Below are positions 1 through 11,076 of a DNA stretch of 64,000 bases, piece after piece. A program made the translations under genes and the position numbers. The stretch spans positions 1,178,001 through 1,242,000 of the forward strand of contig NZ_JAERQZ010000001.1 in NCBI RefSeq assembly GCF_016735515.1, in the 5' to 3' direction. The notes beneath the pieces were generated by a model. That model worked only from the letters and a program-made list of their open reading frames with translations, had not been told where the DNA came from and did no database searches. Source of the stretch: Piscinibacter sp. HJYY11 (lineage in GTDB: Bacteria > Pseudomonadota > Gammaproteobacteria > Burkholderiales > Burkholderiaceae_C). Numbering within the stretch: position 1 is the first letter of the stretch; each line of letters begins with the position of its first letter.

Positions 1-188
1 GCCGCGACCCACAGCCACCGCACCCGCTGCCAGCGCCAGCCGACGGCGAGCGCCAGCACGGCGCCCAGCACCATCGCCTGATAGAGCCCGAGCGGCATCA
101 GCGCGCGCTCGTGCAGCTGCACGGCCACGCCGACGAGCCATGCCAAGCCCATGCCGATGGCATGCCCGGCCCTTTGTTTTCCTCCCAT
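1..188 (-). CDS. N-terminus of ComEC/Rec2-like DNA uptake protein (partial)
   Basis: An open frame starts at ATG 188 and runs leftward off the window, giving 62 codons. A second in-frame ATG lies at 152. The visible residues include LAWLVGVAVQLHERALMP followed by a hydrophobic stretch. This matches the membrane N-terminus typical of ComEC/Rec2 competence proteins in Burkholderiales, which form the inner-membrane channel for DNA uptake. It is divergent from the ridA-like gene, with only about 46 bp between the two starts. The family call rests on a short segment; another polytopic membrane protein is possible. The bases beyond the edge would decide it. Confidence 0.5.
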   Translation of the reverse strand, partial: MGGKQRAGHAIGMGLAWLVGVAVQLHERALMPLGLYQAMVLGAVLALAVGWRWQRVRWLWVA

Positions 189-234
189 GGGTGCAGTGTA
201 GGATTTGCGACCCCTCACGACTGGCTGCACTGCG

Positions 235-690
235 ATGTCTGTCTACGACCGTCTGAAGTCCCTCGGAATCGAGCTGCCCGCCGTCGGCGTGCCCGTGGCG
301 GCCTACGTGCCTTTCGTGCGCACCGGCTCGCTCGTGTTTCTCTCGGGCCACATTGCCAAGCGCGACGGCAAGCCCTGGGTCGGCCAGCTCGGCCGCGACA
401 TCGACACCGCCACCGGTAAGCAGGCCGCCCGTGCCGTGGCGATCGACCTGATGGGCACGCTGCATGCGGCGGTGGGCGACCTCGACAAGGTCAAGCGCAT
501 CGTCAAGGTGGTGAGCCTGGTGAACAGCACGCCCGACTACACCGAGCACCACCTCGTCACCAATGGCTGCAGCGAGCTGCTGGGCGAGGTGTTCGGCGCC
601 AACGGCGTGCATGCGCGCGCCGCCTTCGGCGTGGCGCAGATCCCGCTGGGCGCCTGCGTCGAGATCGAGCTGATCGCCGAAGTCGAATGA
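235..690 (+). CDS. RidA (YjgF/YER057c/UK114) family protein
   Basis: The product is 151 residues. RidA-family proteins are small trimeric enamine/imine deaminases that clear reactive intermediates of PLP-enzyme chemistry. The C-terminal block ARAAFGVAQIPLGACVEIEL carries the family signature, including the conserved Arg before the GVAQ-P-GA-VEIE motif. The start at 235 (MSVYDRL) was chosen over an upstream in-frame ATG at 205 because family members begin close to the Y-RL-LGI-LP motif. At about 150 residues it is longer than canonical RidA (about 128) and fits the subgroup with an extended N-terminus. Its stop overlaps the dsbB start (ATGA at 687-690), so the two are probably translationally coupled. 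Confidence 0.88.
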   Translation: MSVYDRLKSLGIELPAVGVPVAAYVPFVRTGSLVFLSGHIAKRDGKPWVGQLGRDIDTATGKQAARAVAIDLMGTLHAAVGDLDKVKRIVKVVSLVNSTPDYTEHHLVTNGCSELLGEVFGANGVHARAAFGVAQIPLGACVEIELIAEVE

Positions 691-1151
691 GTGCGCTGCG
701 ACGCCCGGGGTGGCTGCTGGCCGGCATGGCCGCACTGAGCGTCGCCGCGGTGGGCGCGGCGCTGGTGTCGCAGCACGTCTACGGCATGGAGCCGTGCCCG
801 TGGTGCATCCTGCAGCGGGTGATCTTCCTGGCCATCGCGCTGCTGTGCGTCGTCGGCTTCGTGTCGACGCGCATCGCCGGCGTGCTGGCGCTGGCGTTCT
901 CGCTGTGCGGCATCGCCGCCGCGCTGTGGCAGCACTTCAAGGCCGCATCGTCGACCTCATGCGCCCTGACGGTGGCCGACCAGATCGTGATCGCGATGAA
1001 GCTCGACAGCCTCTGGCCCGATGTCTTCCTGGCACGCGCCAGCTGTGCCGATGCCGCCGTGAAGCTTGCGGGCGTGCCGTATGAGTTCTGGAGCCTGGCC
1101 TTGTTCGTCGTGCTCGGCGTGGCCAGCGTCGCCGTCATCCGGAAGCGATAG
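687..1151 (+). CDS. dsbB: Disulfide bond formation protein B (DsbB)
   Basis: This 154-residue inner-membrane protein would reoxidise DsbA and pass electrons to quinone. Four hydrophobic segments are visible. The first periplasmic Cys pair is CPWC (C37, C40) and the second is C92 with C120, matching the two catalytic pairs of the family. The length is typical. The start overlaps the ridA-like stop by four bases (ATGA), indicating a two-gene operon. No dsbA is visible in the window. Confidence 0.93.
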   Translation: MSALRRPGWLLAGMAALSVAAVGAALVSQHVYGMEPCPWCILQRVIFLAIALLCVVGFVSTRIAGVLALAFSLCGIAAALWQHFKAASSTSCALTVADQIVIAMKLDSLWPDVFLARASCADAAVKLAGVPYEFWSLALFVVLGVASVAVIRKR

Positions 1152-1230
1152 CGCCGCGCAAGGTCATGCTGGCGCTTGTCACGAGCGCCAAGTAAGCTGC
1201 CCTCATTCATTGCCTCGAGGAGTACGCACC

Positions 1231-1569
1231 ATGATGTGGCACTGGAATTCCCTGTGGGCGCCCGCGCCCGGAGACCCACCCGCCATCGACGACCCTTCGC
1301 TGTGGCGCGCACCCTGGTCGCCCGAGCAGGTGATCGCGCTGCAGGCGCGCAGCTGGGAAGCGCTGCTCAGCACCACGCACTCGTGGTGGACGATGATGCT
1401 GTCGGCCTGGCCCGTGGCCAACAGCTGGCCGCTGCCGGCGTGGACCGGCGGCACGGCCGACACGAAGGCTGCGACAGCGGGCGCCGAACCGTTGGCCTTG
1501 GCCAAGCCCGCCGAGGAAGCGCCGGCGAAGCCCGCCGCCCGCAAGCGTGCTCCAGCGCGGAAGCGCTGA
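1231..1569 (+). CDS. Small Trp-rich protein with basic Ala/Lys/Arg tail, function unknown
   Basis: The product is 112 residues. The start at 1231 is chosen for the GAGGAG Shine-Dalgarno at about 1217-1222 and because coding-like composition begins there. The N-terminal two thirds are unusually rich in tryptophan (for example MMWHWNSLW, DPSLWRAPW, HSWWTMML). The last 20 residues are an Ala-Pro-Lys-Arg tail ending RKRAPARKR, resembling tails of nucleoid- or granule-binding proteins such as AlgP/PhaF. I do not recognise the family. A phasin-like or DNA-binding role is only a guess from composition. It lies alone between dsbB (same strand, 79 bp upstream) and a convergent MFS gene. Confidence 0.7.
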   Translation: MMWHWNSLWAPAPGDPPAIDDPSLWRAPWSPEQVIALQARSWEALLSTTHSWWTMMLSAWPVANSWPLPAWTGGTADTKAATAGAEPLALAKPAEEAPAKPAARKRAPARKR

Positions 1570-1582
1570 TCGGTCCAGCTGA

Positions 1583-3184
1583 TCAGTCCATCGCCTCCGC
1601 CAGGCTGCGCGTGAGGCGCGGCGGCTCGCTGCCGATGTGGAACGAGAGGCGCCGCTCGCGCAGCGCCACGTCGTAGGCGGTCACGCGGTCGAAGCGGCGC
1701 AGGTGCTCGATCCATGACTCGTCGAGCATGTGCTCCACGTAACGGCCCGGCACGGTTGCATCGCGGAAGACTTCGCATGACAGCGCGCCCTGCCGCAAGC
1801 GGCTGCTGCGTGTCTCGCGCATCACGGCCATGAAGTCGTCGGCGCGGGCCGGGTCGATCAGGTACTCGATGGTGGTCATCACCGGCCCATCGTGCCCTTG
1901 CACGCCCGGCGGCATCTCGGGGGCCTTCCACGCGCTGGACGGCGTGAGGTCCTCGGAGTCGGTGGCACCGCGCGGCTTGTAGCGGATGACCGCGAGCATC
2001 AGCACCACCCCGACGATCGCTGCGATGACGATGCTCGCGCGCACGCTGCTGAAGGTGGCGACCTGGCCCCAGATGGCCGCGCCGATGCCGCCACCGCCCA
2101 TCAGCGCCATCTGGTAGACCGACATGCCACGCGCGCGCACCCAGTTGGGCAGCGTGAGCTGCGCCGAGACGGCCAGCGAGTTGGCCACCGAAATGACGGT
2201 CATGCCGTTGACCATCATCGCCGGGGCCGCGACGTAGATGTTGGGCGCGAAAGCCACCACCAGCATGGCCACCGCCTGGAGCAGCGTGCCGTTGCGCACC
2301 AGCAGGTCGCCGTCCATGACCGCGCGGATGCGTGGCATGTTGAGTGCGGCGATCACCGCACCCGTGCCCATGGCGGCCAGCAGCAAGGTGAAGGTGCCCG
2401 CGTCGCCACCCGGCATCTGCCGGGCCACCAGCGGCAGCAGCGAGGTCACCGCGATGGCCTGCAGGAAGAACGCCGACACCCGGAACAGCACCGCATGCAT
2501 GGCCTGCGACTGCCGTACGTAGGTGAGCCCCACGCGGATGGCACCGAAGAAGCGCTCGGCCGGCAAGGCGCTCGCCTTGGGCGCCGTCTTCCAGCGCATG
2601 ATGACGAAGCCGCAGGCCACCGACAGCACCGCGTTCAAGGCGAACACCCAGGCACTGCCGAGGCTCGCGATCAGCGCCCCGGCGAGGATGGGCCCGAAGA
2701 TGCGCGATGCATTCATCGCCAACCCGTTGAGCGCCAGTGCCGACGGCAGCTGGTGCCGGGGGATCAGCTCCGGGATCACCGCCGAGAACACCGGCCAGCG
2801 CATCGCGAAGCCGATGCCGTTGGCAAACGTGAGCAGCAGCAAGAGCGGCGCGCCCATGTGGCCGCTCAGCGTCGCAAGGCACAGCAGCACCCCGACGATC
2901 GCGACCCAGAACTGCGTGAAGATGAAGTACTTGCGCCGGTCGAGGATGTCGGCCAGCGCCCCGCTCGGCACGCCCAGAAAGAACACCGGCAGCGTGGACG
3001 CCGACTGCACCAGCGCCACCATGATGGGCGAGGTGGTCAGCGAGGTCATCATCCACGCCGCCGCCACGTCGTTCATCCACATGCAGACGTTCGCCGTGAG
3101 CCACACGCTCCACAGCATGCGGAACACGGGCTGGCTCAGCGGGGCCCAGGGGGATTCGGGCGAAGGCTGGGCCGCTGTCTGCAT
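1583..3184 (-). CDS. MFS exporter of the EntS / transmembrane secretion effector type
   Basis: The product is 533 residues. Residues about 20-415 form a 12-helix major facilitator core with the loop motif GALADILDRR (75-84). Residues from about 437 to the end form a soluble domain starting MTTIEYLIDP, resembling the small alpha/beta domain common at the end of the MFS_3 (EntS-like) family. Such proteins export siderophores or other small molecules. The substrate cannot be told. The start at 3184 lies 10 bp downstream of the parC stop, so it is probably the last gene of the parE-parC operon. A biosynthetic neighbour that would hint at substrate is absent. Confidence 0.85.
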   Translation of the reverse strand: MQTAAQPSPESPWAPLSQPVFRMLWSVWLTANVCMWMNDVAAAWMMTSLTTSPIMVALVQSASTLPVFFLGVPSGALADILDRRKYFIFTQFWVAIVGVLLCLATLSGHMGAPLLLLLTFANGIGFAMRWPVFSAVIPELIPRHQLPSALALNGLAMNASRIFGPILAGALIASLGSAWVFALNAVLSVACGFVIMRWKTAPKASALPAERFFGAIRVGLTYVRQSQAMHAVLFRVSAFFLQAIAVTSLLPLVARQMPGGDAGTFTLLLAAMGTGAVIAALNMPRIRAVMDGDLLVRNGTLLQAVAMLVVAFAPNIYVAAPAMMVNGMTVISVANSLAVSAQLTLPNWVRARGMSVYQMALMGGGGIGAAIWGQVATFSSVRASIVIAAIVGVVLMLAVIRYKPRGATDSEDLTPSSAWKAPEMPPGVQGHDGPVMTTIEYLIDPARADDFMAVMRETRSSRLRQGALSCEVFRDATVPGRYVEHMLDESWIEHLRRFDRVTAYDVALRERRLSFHIGSEPPRLTRSLAEAMD

Positions 3185-3194
3185 CGGCTCGTTT

Positions 3195-5498
3195 TTACCC
3201 CAGGCTCAATACCCGATGCGGCTTCATCCCCGCGTCGAGCGTCTTGCCCTTGCGGGCACGCTTGCCGGCATACACCGCGAGCGAGGCGCCCTTGAGCTCC
3301 TCTTCCTTGGCCTTGCCGCCGCGGCCGGTGCCGAGCACCTTCACGCCGTTGGCGCAGGCCGCCACCGACACCAGCGGGTCTTTCGCGTCCACGTCCATCA
3401 GCGTGAGGCCGCGGCCGCCCTTGGGTTGCAGCTTCAGTTCCTGCAGCGGGAAGGCCAGCAGCCGGCCGCTCATCGAGAGGCACACCACCTGCGAATGGCC
3501 CGTCACCAGCGGCACCGGCGGCAGCACCTTGTCGTCGGCTTCGAGCGTGAGGAAGCTCTTGCCACCGCGCTGGCGGCTCAGCATGTCGCCGACTTGCGCC
3601 AGCAAGCCGAAGCCGCCGGTGTTCGAAAGCAGCAGCGTCACGTCGGGTGCGGCTGCAAAGTAGTGCAGCGGCTGCGTGCCCGATTCGAGGTCGATCAGCG
3701 TCGTGATGGGCTGGCCGTCACCACGCCCGCCCGGCAGTTGCGACACCGCCGTGGAATACACACGGCCATTGCTGCCGAAGACCAGCAGCGAATCGACCGT
3801 GCGGCACGGGAACACGCCGTACAAGCCATCACCCGCCTTGAAGGCCAGCGCCGCGGCATCAACCTCGTGGCCCTTGAGCGCACGCACCCAGCCCTTGAGG
3901 CTCACCACCACCGTCACCGGCTCGTCGATCACCTTGATCTCGGCGACCGCCTTCTTCTCCGCCTGGATCAGCGTGCGGCGCTCGTCACCGTATTGCTTGG
4001 CGTCGGTCTCGATCTCCTTGATCAGCGTGCGCTTGAGCGTGGCCGGCGAGTTGAGGATGTCTTCCAGCTTGCCCTGCTCTTCGCGCAGCTCCTTCAGCTG
4101 CTGCTCGATCTTGATGGCCTCCAGCCGCGCGAGCTGGCGCAGGCGGATTTCCAGGATGTCTTCGGCCTGGATCTCGGTCAGCTTGAAGCGCTCGATCAGC
4201 GCCGGCTTGGGTTCATCCGAGTGGCGGATGATCCTGATCACCTCGTCGATGTTGAGCAGCACCAGCTGCCGGCCTTCGAGGATGTGGATGCGCGCCAGCA
4301 CCTTGTCGAGTCGGAACTGCGAGCGGCGCTGCACCGTCTCGGCACGGAAGGCCACCCACTCGGCCAGCATCTGGCGCAGGCTCTTCTGCGTGGGCCGGCC
4401 GTCGGCGCCGATCATCGTGAGGTTGATGGGCGCGGACGTTTCGAGGCTCGTGTGCGCGAGCAGCGTCTGGATCAGTTCTTCCTGGCTGATGCGCGAGGTC
4501 TTGGGTTCGAAGACGAGGCGCACCGGGGCGTCCTTGCTGGCTTCGTCGCGCACCGCGTCGAGCACCGACAGCACCGTGGTCTTGAGCTGCACCTGCTCGG
4601 CCGCCAACGCCTTCTTGCCGGCCTTGACCTTCGGGTTGGTCAGCTCTTCGATCTCTTCGAGCACCTTCTGCGAACTTGTGCCCGGCGGCAGCTCGGTGAC
4701 GACGAGCTGCCACTGGCCCCGCGCCAGGTCTTCGATCTTCCAGCGCGCCCGCACCTTGAGGCTGCCGCGGCCAGTGGCGTAGGCGGCGCGGATGTCGGCT
4801 GCGTCGCTGATGATCTGGCCGCCACCGGCGTAGTCGGGGCCGGGAATCAGGGCCGCCAGCTCCTCGTCGTTGAGCTTGTCGTTGCGGATCATCGCGACGG
4901 CGGCCGCCGCCACCTCGCGCAGGTTGTGCGACGGCACCTCGGTCGCGAGGCCCACCGCGATACCGCTTGCGCCGTTGAGCAGCACGAAGGGCAGGCGCGC
5001 CGGCAGTTGCTTCGGCTCCTGCTCCGAGCCGTCGTAGTTGGGCGCGAAGTCGACCGTGCCTTCGTCCAGCTCGTCGAGCAGCAGGCGCGAGATGGGGGCG
5101 AGCCGGGCTTCGGTGTAGCGCATGGCCGCCGCGCCGTCGCCGTCGCGTGAGCCGAAGTTGCCCTGGCCGTCGACCAGCGGGTAGCGCTGCGAGAAGTCCT
5201 GTGCCATGCGCACCATCGCGTCGTACGCGGCCTGGTCGCCGTGGGGGTGGTACTTGCCGAGCACGTCGCCCACCACACGGGCGCTCTTCACGGGCCGAGC
5301 ACCGGCGGTGCCGGTGAAGCTCAGGCCCATGCGCTCCATCGCATAGAGGATGCGGCGCTGCACCGGCTTCTGGCCGTCGCACACATCGGGAAGTGCGCGG
5401 CCCTTCACCACGCTCAAGGCGTATTCGAGGTACGCGCGCTCGGCGTAATGAGCGAGCGTGATCGCGTCGGGGTTGTCGTTCGTGTCTTCGAGGCTCAT
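3195..5498 (-). CDS. parC: DNA topoisomerase IV subunit A
   Basis: ParC (767 residues) is the DNA-cleaving subunit of topoisomerase IV, which decatenates daughter chromosomes together with ParE. The N-terminal breakage-reunion domain contains the catalytic tyrosine in RYTEAR (Y128) and the quinolone-determining region [13 protein letters not shown] (81-93). The C-terminal part is the beta-pinwheel DNA-wrapping domain. The parE gene lies two genes upstream in the same operon, which supports ParC rather than GyrA. Q89 and D93 stand where E. coli ParC has S80 and E84. The lytic transglycosylase stop is 6 bp upstream of the start. Confidence 0.96.
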   Translation of the reverse strand: MSLEDTNDNPDAITLAHYAERAYLEYALSVVKGRALPDVCDGQKPVQRRILYAMERMGLSFTGTAGARPVKSARVVGDVLGKYHPHGDQAAYDAMVRMAQDFSQRYPLVDGQGNFGSRDGDGAAAMRYTEARLAPISRLLLDELDEGTVDFAPNYDGSEQEPKQLPARLPFVLLNGASGIAVGLATEVPSHNLREVAAAAVAMIRNDKLNDEELAALIPGPDYAGGGQIISDAADIRAAYATGRGSLKVRARWKIEDLARGQWQLVVTELPPGTSSQKVLEEIEELTNPKVKAGKKALAAEQVQLKTTVLSVLDAVRDEASKDAPVRLVFEPKTSRISQEELIQTLLAHTSLETSAPINLTMIGADGRPTQKSLRQMLAEWVAFRAETVQRRSQFRLDKVLARIHILEGRQLVLLNIDEVIRIIRHSDEPKPALIERFKLTEIQAEDILEIRLRQLARLEAIKIEQQLKELREEQGKLEDILNSPATLKRTLIKEIETDAKQYGDERRTLIQAEKKAVAEIKVIDEPVTVVVSLKGWVRALKGHEVDAAALAFKAGDGLYGVFPCRTVDSLLVFGSNGRVYSTAVSQLPGGRGDGQPITTLIDLESGTQPLHYFAAAPDVTLLLSNTGGFGLLAQVGDMLSRQRGGKSFLTLEADDKVLPPVPLVTGHSQVVCLSMSGRLLAFPLQELKLQPKGGRGLTLMDVDAKDPLVSVAACANGVKVLGTGRGGKAKEEELKGASLAVYAGKRARKGKTLDAGMKPHRVLSLG

Positions 5499-5504
5499 GT
5501 CGTC

Positions 5505-6188
5505 TTATTGAGTGGGGGCCGACGCTGGCCCGTGCATCTGCAATTCGCGGGCGCCGCGCGGCATCTTGTTCTGCAGCAGCGCCCAATAGAGTTCGAGCAC
5601 CAGGTGCACATGCGCCTGGGTCTCTGCGATCGGCGGCATGCCGCCACCGTGTTTCATCACCGTGCCGACGCCGGCGTTCCATGCGGCCAGCGCCACGTCG
5701 ATGCGGCCGAAGCGGTGCATCAGCCTGGACAGCAGGCGTGCGCCGGTGTCGATGTTGTGGCGAGGGTCGAGCAGGCGCTGCGCTTCTTCAGCACGTGCCT
5801 GCGGCGTGGTGCCCACCGGCATGATCTGCATCAGCCCGACAGCACCGCGCGGCGAGACCGCGTTCGGCTTGAATCCCGACTCCACGGCGATGATGGCCTT
5901 GAGCAGCTCGATGTCGACACCGTGCGCTTTCGAGGCGTTGCGCAGCACCGCCTGCAGCGACTTCACCTCGGGCGCGAAGTCGAGCCAGGTGAGCAGGCCG
6001 CCTGCGCCGTCGGTCTTGCCCGGCACACGCGCGTCGCCACTCGTGTTGCCGAGCACCAGGTGGTAGCGCGAATCGACCTGCGTCGGCGCGACATGCGCCA
6101 CGCCGTTGCCGTCGACATAGCCCCAGAGCTCGGCCTGGCAGGCCAGCGGCAGGCTGACCAACGCGGCAAGGCACAGGCTCCGGTTCAT
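5505..6188 (-). CDS. Periplasmic lytic transglycosylase, SLT domain
   Basis: The product is 227 residues. A signal peptide (cleavage near LACQA, residue 19) precedes a DUF4124-like N-terminal region (LWGYVDGNGVAHV). A lysozyme-like SLT domain follows, with catalytic Glu103 in AVESGF, then the GLMQIMP and AWNAG motifs. Such enzymes cleave murein glycan strands, leaving 1,6-anhydromuramyl ends. The start at 6188 is the first Met with a signal peptide; the frame remains open upstream but has no coding character there. It lies between a small membrane protein (4-bp gap) and parC (6-bp gap), so co-transcription with topoisomerase IV genes is likely. Confidence 0.9.
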   Translation of the reverse strand: MNRSLCLAALVSLPLACQAELWGYVDGNGVAHVAPTQVDSRYHLVLGNTSGDARVPGKTDGAGGLLTWLDFAPEVKSLQAVLRNASKAHGVDIELLKAIIAVESGFKPNAVSPRGAVGLMQIMPVGTTPQARAEEAQRLLDPRHNIDTGARLLSRLMHRFGRIDVALAAWNAGVGTVMKHGGGMPPIAETQAHVHLVLELYWALLQNKMPRGARELQMHGPASAPTQ

Positions 6189-6192
6189 CGGC

Positions 6193-6825
6193 TCACCCCC
6201 GGGTGCCCCACCACCACAGCGCGACAGCAAAGACCGACTGCGCCGCCGCCACGAAGACGAAGAAATCCCAGCCGGGCGCCATCTGTTCGCCCATGCGCTG
6301 CACGGCCCAGGACCGCAGGGCCTCTTCGCGCAGCTGGCCGCCGACCACCGCATCGGTGGGGCCGGCTTCAGCGAGGCTCTCGTCCAGCTTGTCGACATAG
6401 CGCGCGCCCAGCCGGCGCAGCGGGCGCGGGATGAGCGAACCTTCGTTGCCGAGGAACTGGCGAAAGGCATCGGCCAGCCGACCGGGCACGCCGAGCAACC
6501 CGGCCACGGTACCGGGGCGCTTGGCCTCGGTGGCCTGGATGAAACGGCCGAGCGTCTGGTCGAAGAGCAGGCCGCCGTGCGAGTGGGTCAGGCTGCTCAG
6601 CACCCGCATCACCCCCCGCTGATGCCCGGCCAGCACATAGAGCACCAGCGCCACCAGGCAGCCCAGCATCGCGACCATCTTGAGGCCGGTGCTCGCCGGC
6701 AGCGCCATCAGCAGCGCCAGCAACACCGCTCCGCTGAGGAACAGCCCCGCAGCCCCGCACTTCAGCACTTCGGCCACGTATTGCAAGCCGTTGCCCAGCA
6801 GCGGCTTGATCGCATCCAGGGTCAT
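6193..6825 (-). CDS. Conserved-type membrane protein of the parE-parC operon, unknown function
   Basis: The product is 210 residues. The start at 6825 follows a strong GGAGGGAGGAC Shine-Dalgarno. Two hydrophobic helices lie near residues 25-70 (AAGLFLSGAVLLALLMAL and a second segment). A polar middle region of about 100 residues follows, then a C-terminal hydrophobic segment (FFVFVAAAQSVFAVALWWW). I do not recognise a domain. Tight packing with the lytic transglycosylase (4-bp gap) suggests a shared envelope role, for example at the septum, but that is inference. Confidence 0.8.
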   Translation of the reverse strand: MTLDAIKPLLGNGLQYVAEVLKCGAAGLFLSGAVLLALLMALPASTGLKMVAMLGCLVALVLYVLAGHQRGVMRVLSSLTHSHGGLLFDQTLGRFIQATEAKRPGTVAGLLGVPGRLADAFRQFLGNEGSLIPRPLRRLGARYVDKLDESLAEAGPTDAVVGGQLREEALRSWAVQRMGEQMAPGWDFFVFVAAAQSVFAVALWWWGTRG

Positions 6826-6871
6826 GACAGGTCCTCCCTCCGCTCGTTGTGTGGAATCTTGTCGGCCAGGC

Positions 6872-8857
<1,986 letters not shown>

Positions 8858-8904
8858 CTAGGAGCGTCCCAGCAAGCGCCCATTGAAATGGCTACAGTGC
8901 CCGG

Positions 8905-10131
8905 ATGACCGCCGTTGCCGCCACGCCGCCCGCCCCGTTGTCCATGAAACAGGTGCTGCTCTGCGGCGCGCTGATCGTCACGCTCTCGATGGGCATCCGC
9001 CACGGCTTCGGCCTGTGGTTGCAGCCGATCACGACGGACCGGGGCTGGTCGCGCGAAACCTTCGCGTTTGCACTGGCGGTGCAAAACCTCGCCTGGGGCC
9101 TGGCCGGGCCGTTCGCCGGCATGCTGGCCGACCGCTTCGGCGCGTTTCGCGTGCTCATCGTCGGGAGCTTGCTCTACGCGGCCGGGCTCGTGCTGATGGC
9201 GGTGTCGACCTCGGGCCTGGCCTTCACCGGCAGCGCCGGCCTCATCCTTGGCATGGCGCAGTCGGGCACCACCTATGCCGTGGTCTACGGCGTGATCGGC
9301 CGCAACGTGGCACCCGAAAAGCGAAGCTGGGCGATGGGCGTGGCCGCTGCCGCCGGCTCGTTCGGCCAGTTCCTGATGGTGCCGGTGGAGAACTGGCTGA
9401 TCGCCGGCCTGGGCTGGCAGAACGCGCTCTTCCTGCTTGGCTGCCTGGCGCTGGCGATCGTGCCGCTCGCGTTCGGCATGAAGGAGCCCAAGGCCACGCC
9501 GCTGGCCGGCGCACACCAGCAGAGCATCGGCCATGCGCTGCGCGAGGCGTTCAGCTACCCGAGCTTCCAGCTGCTGATGGCGGGTTATTTCGTCTGCGGC
9601 TTCCAGGTGGTGTTCATCGGCGTGCACATGCCGAGCTACCTGAAGGACAACGGGCTCACACCCAACGTCGCGACCACGGCACTGGCGCTGATCGGCCTCT
9701 TCAACGTCTTCGGCACCTACGCTGCCGGCTCGCTGGGCCAGCGCATGCAGAAGAAGTACATCCTGTCGTCGATCTATGCCCTGCGCTCGGTGGCCATCGT
9801 CGTCTTTCTCAGCGTGCCGCTCACGCCGTGGAGCGTCTACATCTTCGCGTCGGTGATGGGCTTCCTGTGGCTCTCGACCGTGCCGCCCACCAACGCGGTG
9901 ATCGCGCAGATCTTCGGCGTGCAGTACATGTCGATGCTGGGCGGCTTCGTCTTCCTGAGCCACCAGGTCGGATCGTTCCTCGGTGTCTGGCTGGGCGGCA
10001 AGCTCTACGACACGACGGGCAGCTACGACGTGGTGTGGTGGATCTCGGTGGCACTCGGCATCTTCGCGGCCATCGTCAACCTGCCAGTGCGTGAGTCGGC
10101 GATCGTGCGCCGGGCACCGGCCACGGCCTGA
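8905..10131 (+). CDS. MFS transporter
   Basis: The product is 408 residues with about 12 hydrophobic segments and the MFS loop-2/3 motif GMLADRFGAFR. The overall pattern, with an RHGFGLWLQPI opening, resembles the oxalate/formate or monocarboxylate-type MFS carriers common in Burkholderiales. The substrate is unknown. It is divergent from parE and followed after 5 bp by a 41-codon micro-ORF, then an SDR gene, so it may head a small operon. Confidence 0.88.
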   Translation: MTAVAATPPAPLSMKQVLLCGALIVTLSMGIRHGFGLWLQPITTDRGWSRETFAFALAVQNLAWGLAGPFAGMLADRFGAFRVLIVGSLLYAAGLVLMAVSTSGLAFTGSAGLILGMAQSGTTYAVVYGVIGRNVAPEKRSWAMGVAAAAGSFGQFLMVPVENWLIAGLGWQNALFLLGCLALAIVPLAFGMKEPKATPLAGAHQQSIGHALREAFSYPSFQLLMAGYFVCGFQVVFIGVHMPSYLKDNGLTPNVATTALALIGLFNVFGTYAAGSLGQRMQKKYILSSIYALRSVAIVVFLSVPLTPWSVYIFASVMGFLWLSTVPPTNAVIAQIFGVQYMSMLGGFVFLSHQVGSFLGVWLGGKLYDTTGSYDVVWWISVALGIFAAIVNLPVRESAIVRRAPATA

Positions 10132-10136
10132 ACGCC

Positions 10137-10262
10137 ATGACCCGCGGACGCCGCCTCGCACTCTGGAGCATCGTCACGCTGGTGCTGCTGTCGGTGTTTG
10201 CCGCCTACCTCCGGCCGGATCTCGCGTTCACACTCGCGAACCAGCTCTGGAACTGCTTCTAA
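10137..10262 (+). CDS. 41-residue membrane micro-protein
   Basis: An ATG at 10137 opens a frame of 41 codons ending TAA at 10262. The peptide has a basic start (MTRGRRLAL), one hydrophobic helix (IVTLVLLSVFAAYL) and an ending LANQLWNCF. It fits exactly between the MFS stop (10131) and the SDR start (10270), with 5- and 7-bp gaps, which is how a genuine operon gene sits. The reading matches my recollection of tiny single-helix proteins with a LxPD...LA...W-CF ending in Burkholderiales. That recollection is not verified here. The function is unknown. Confidence 0.6.
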   Translation: MTRGRRLALWSIVTLVLLSVFAAYLRPDLAFTLANQLWNCF

Positions 10263-10269
10263 ACACACC

Positions 10270-11076
10270 ATGAACGTGATCGTGATCACCGGTGCCTCCG
10301 AGGGCATCGGCGCTGAGATGTCTCGCCAGTGGGCACGACGTGGCGGCGCGCAGCAGGCGCTGGTGCTCGCGGCGCGCAACATCGACAAGCTCAACGAGGT
10401 GGCAGCGCAATGCCGGCAGCACGGCGCGCAGGTGCTGGTGCAACGCTGCGACGTGGGTGTGCAGGCCGATTGCGAAGCGCTTGTTTCCGCAACGGTCAAG
10501 ACCTTCGGCCGGCTCGACACCCTGGTCAACAACGCCGGCATGTCGGCGCAGGCGCTCTTCGGCGAAGTGAACGATCTCGCCTGGTACGAGACGCTGATGC
10601 GCATCAACCACTGGGGCAGCGTGTGGTGCACGCATGCCGCGTTGCCGCACCTCAAGTCGGCCAAGGGGCGGATCGTGGCCGTCTCCAGCCTGGCTGGGCT
10701 CGTCGGGGTGCCCGGCCGCACGGCGTATTGCTCGACCAAGTTCGCGATGACCGGCTTCTTCGAAGCGCTGCGCACCGAACTCGCCGCCGCTGGCGTGAGC
10801 GTCACGCTCGCCTACCCGGGCGTGGTGGCGACAGACATCCGCTACCGCGGCTTCAATGCCGCCGGAGAGGCTGCTGGGCAGAGCGGGCTCGACGAGCGGG
10901 GGGCGATGAGCGTCGAGACCTGCGCCCGGCTCATCATCGATGGCGCCGAGTCGCGCAGCCGCGAGGTCGTGATGACGGCCAAGGGCAAGCTCGGCCGGTG
11001 GATGAAACTTCTGGTGCCGAGCCTGGTCGATGCGCTCGCGCTCAAGGCTCTGAACCAGCACGCCCGCCCCCAATGA
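10270..11076 (+). CDS. Short-chain dehydrogenase/reductase (SDR)
   Basis: The product is 268 residues with a Rossmann fold. The cofactor motif is TGASEGIG (7-14) and NNAG lies at 87-90. The catalytic Ser is around 140 (VSS), with YxxxK at Y153-K157. It is a classical SDR that would reduce or oxidise an unknown alcohol or ketone with NAD(P). The start at 10270 follows the micro-ORF by 7 bp. The stop overlaps the next start (ATGA, 11073-11076). Confidence 0.9.
   Translation: MNVIVITGASEGIGAEMSRQWARRGGAQQALVLAARNIDKLNEVAAQCRQHGAQVLVQRCDVGVQADCEALVSATVKTFGRLDTLVNNAGMSAQALFGEVNDLAWYETLMRINHWGSVWCTHAALPHLKSAKGRIVAVSSLAGLVGVPGRTAYCSTKFAMTGFFEALRTELAAAGVSVTLAYPGVVATDIRYRGFNAAGEAAGQSGLDERGAMSVETCARLIIDGAESRSREVVMTAKGKLGRWMKLLVPSLVDALALKALNQHARPQ

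Noticed and set aside
2523..5150. Long rightward open frame opposite parC and the MFS gene
   Set aside because: It is antisense to genes with clear motifs, is rich in His/Arg/Gln as expected of the complement of GC-rich coding DNA, and shows no domain.
8880..8891. CCATTGAAATGG palindrome between parE and the MFS gene as an operator
   Set aside because: Arms of 5 bp are too short to distinguish from chance, and no local regulator is present.
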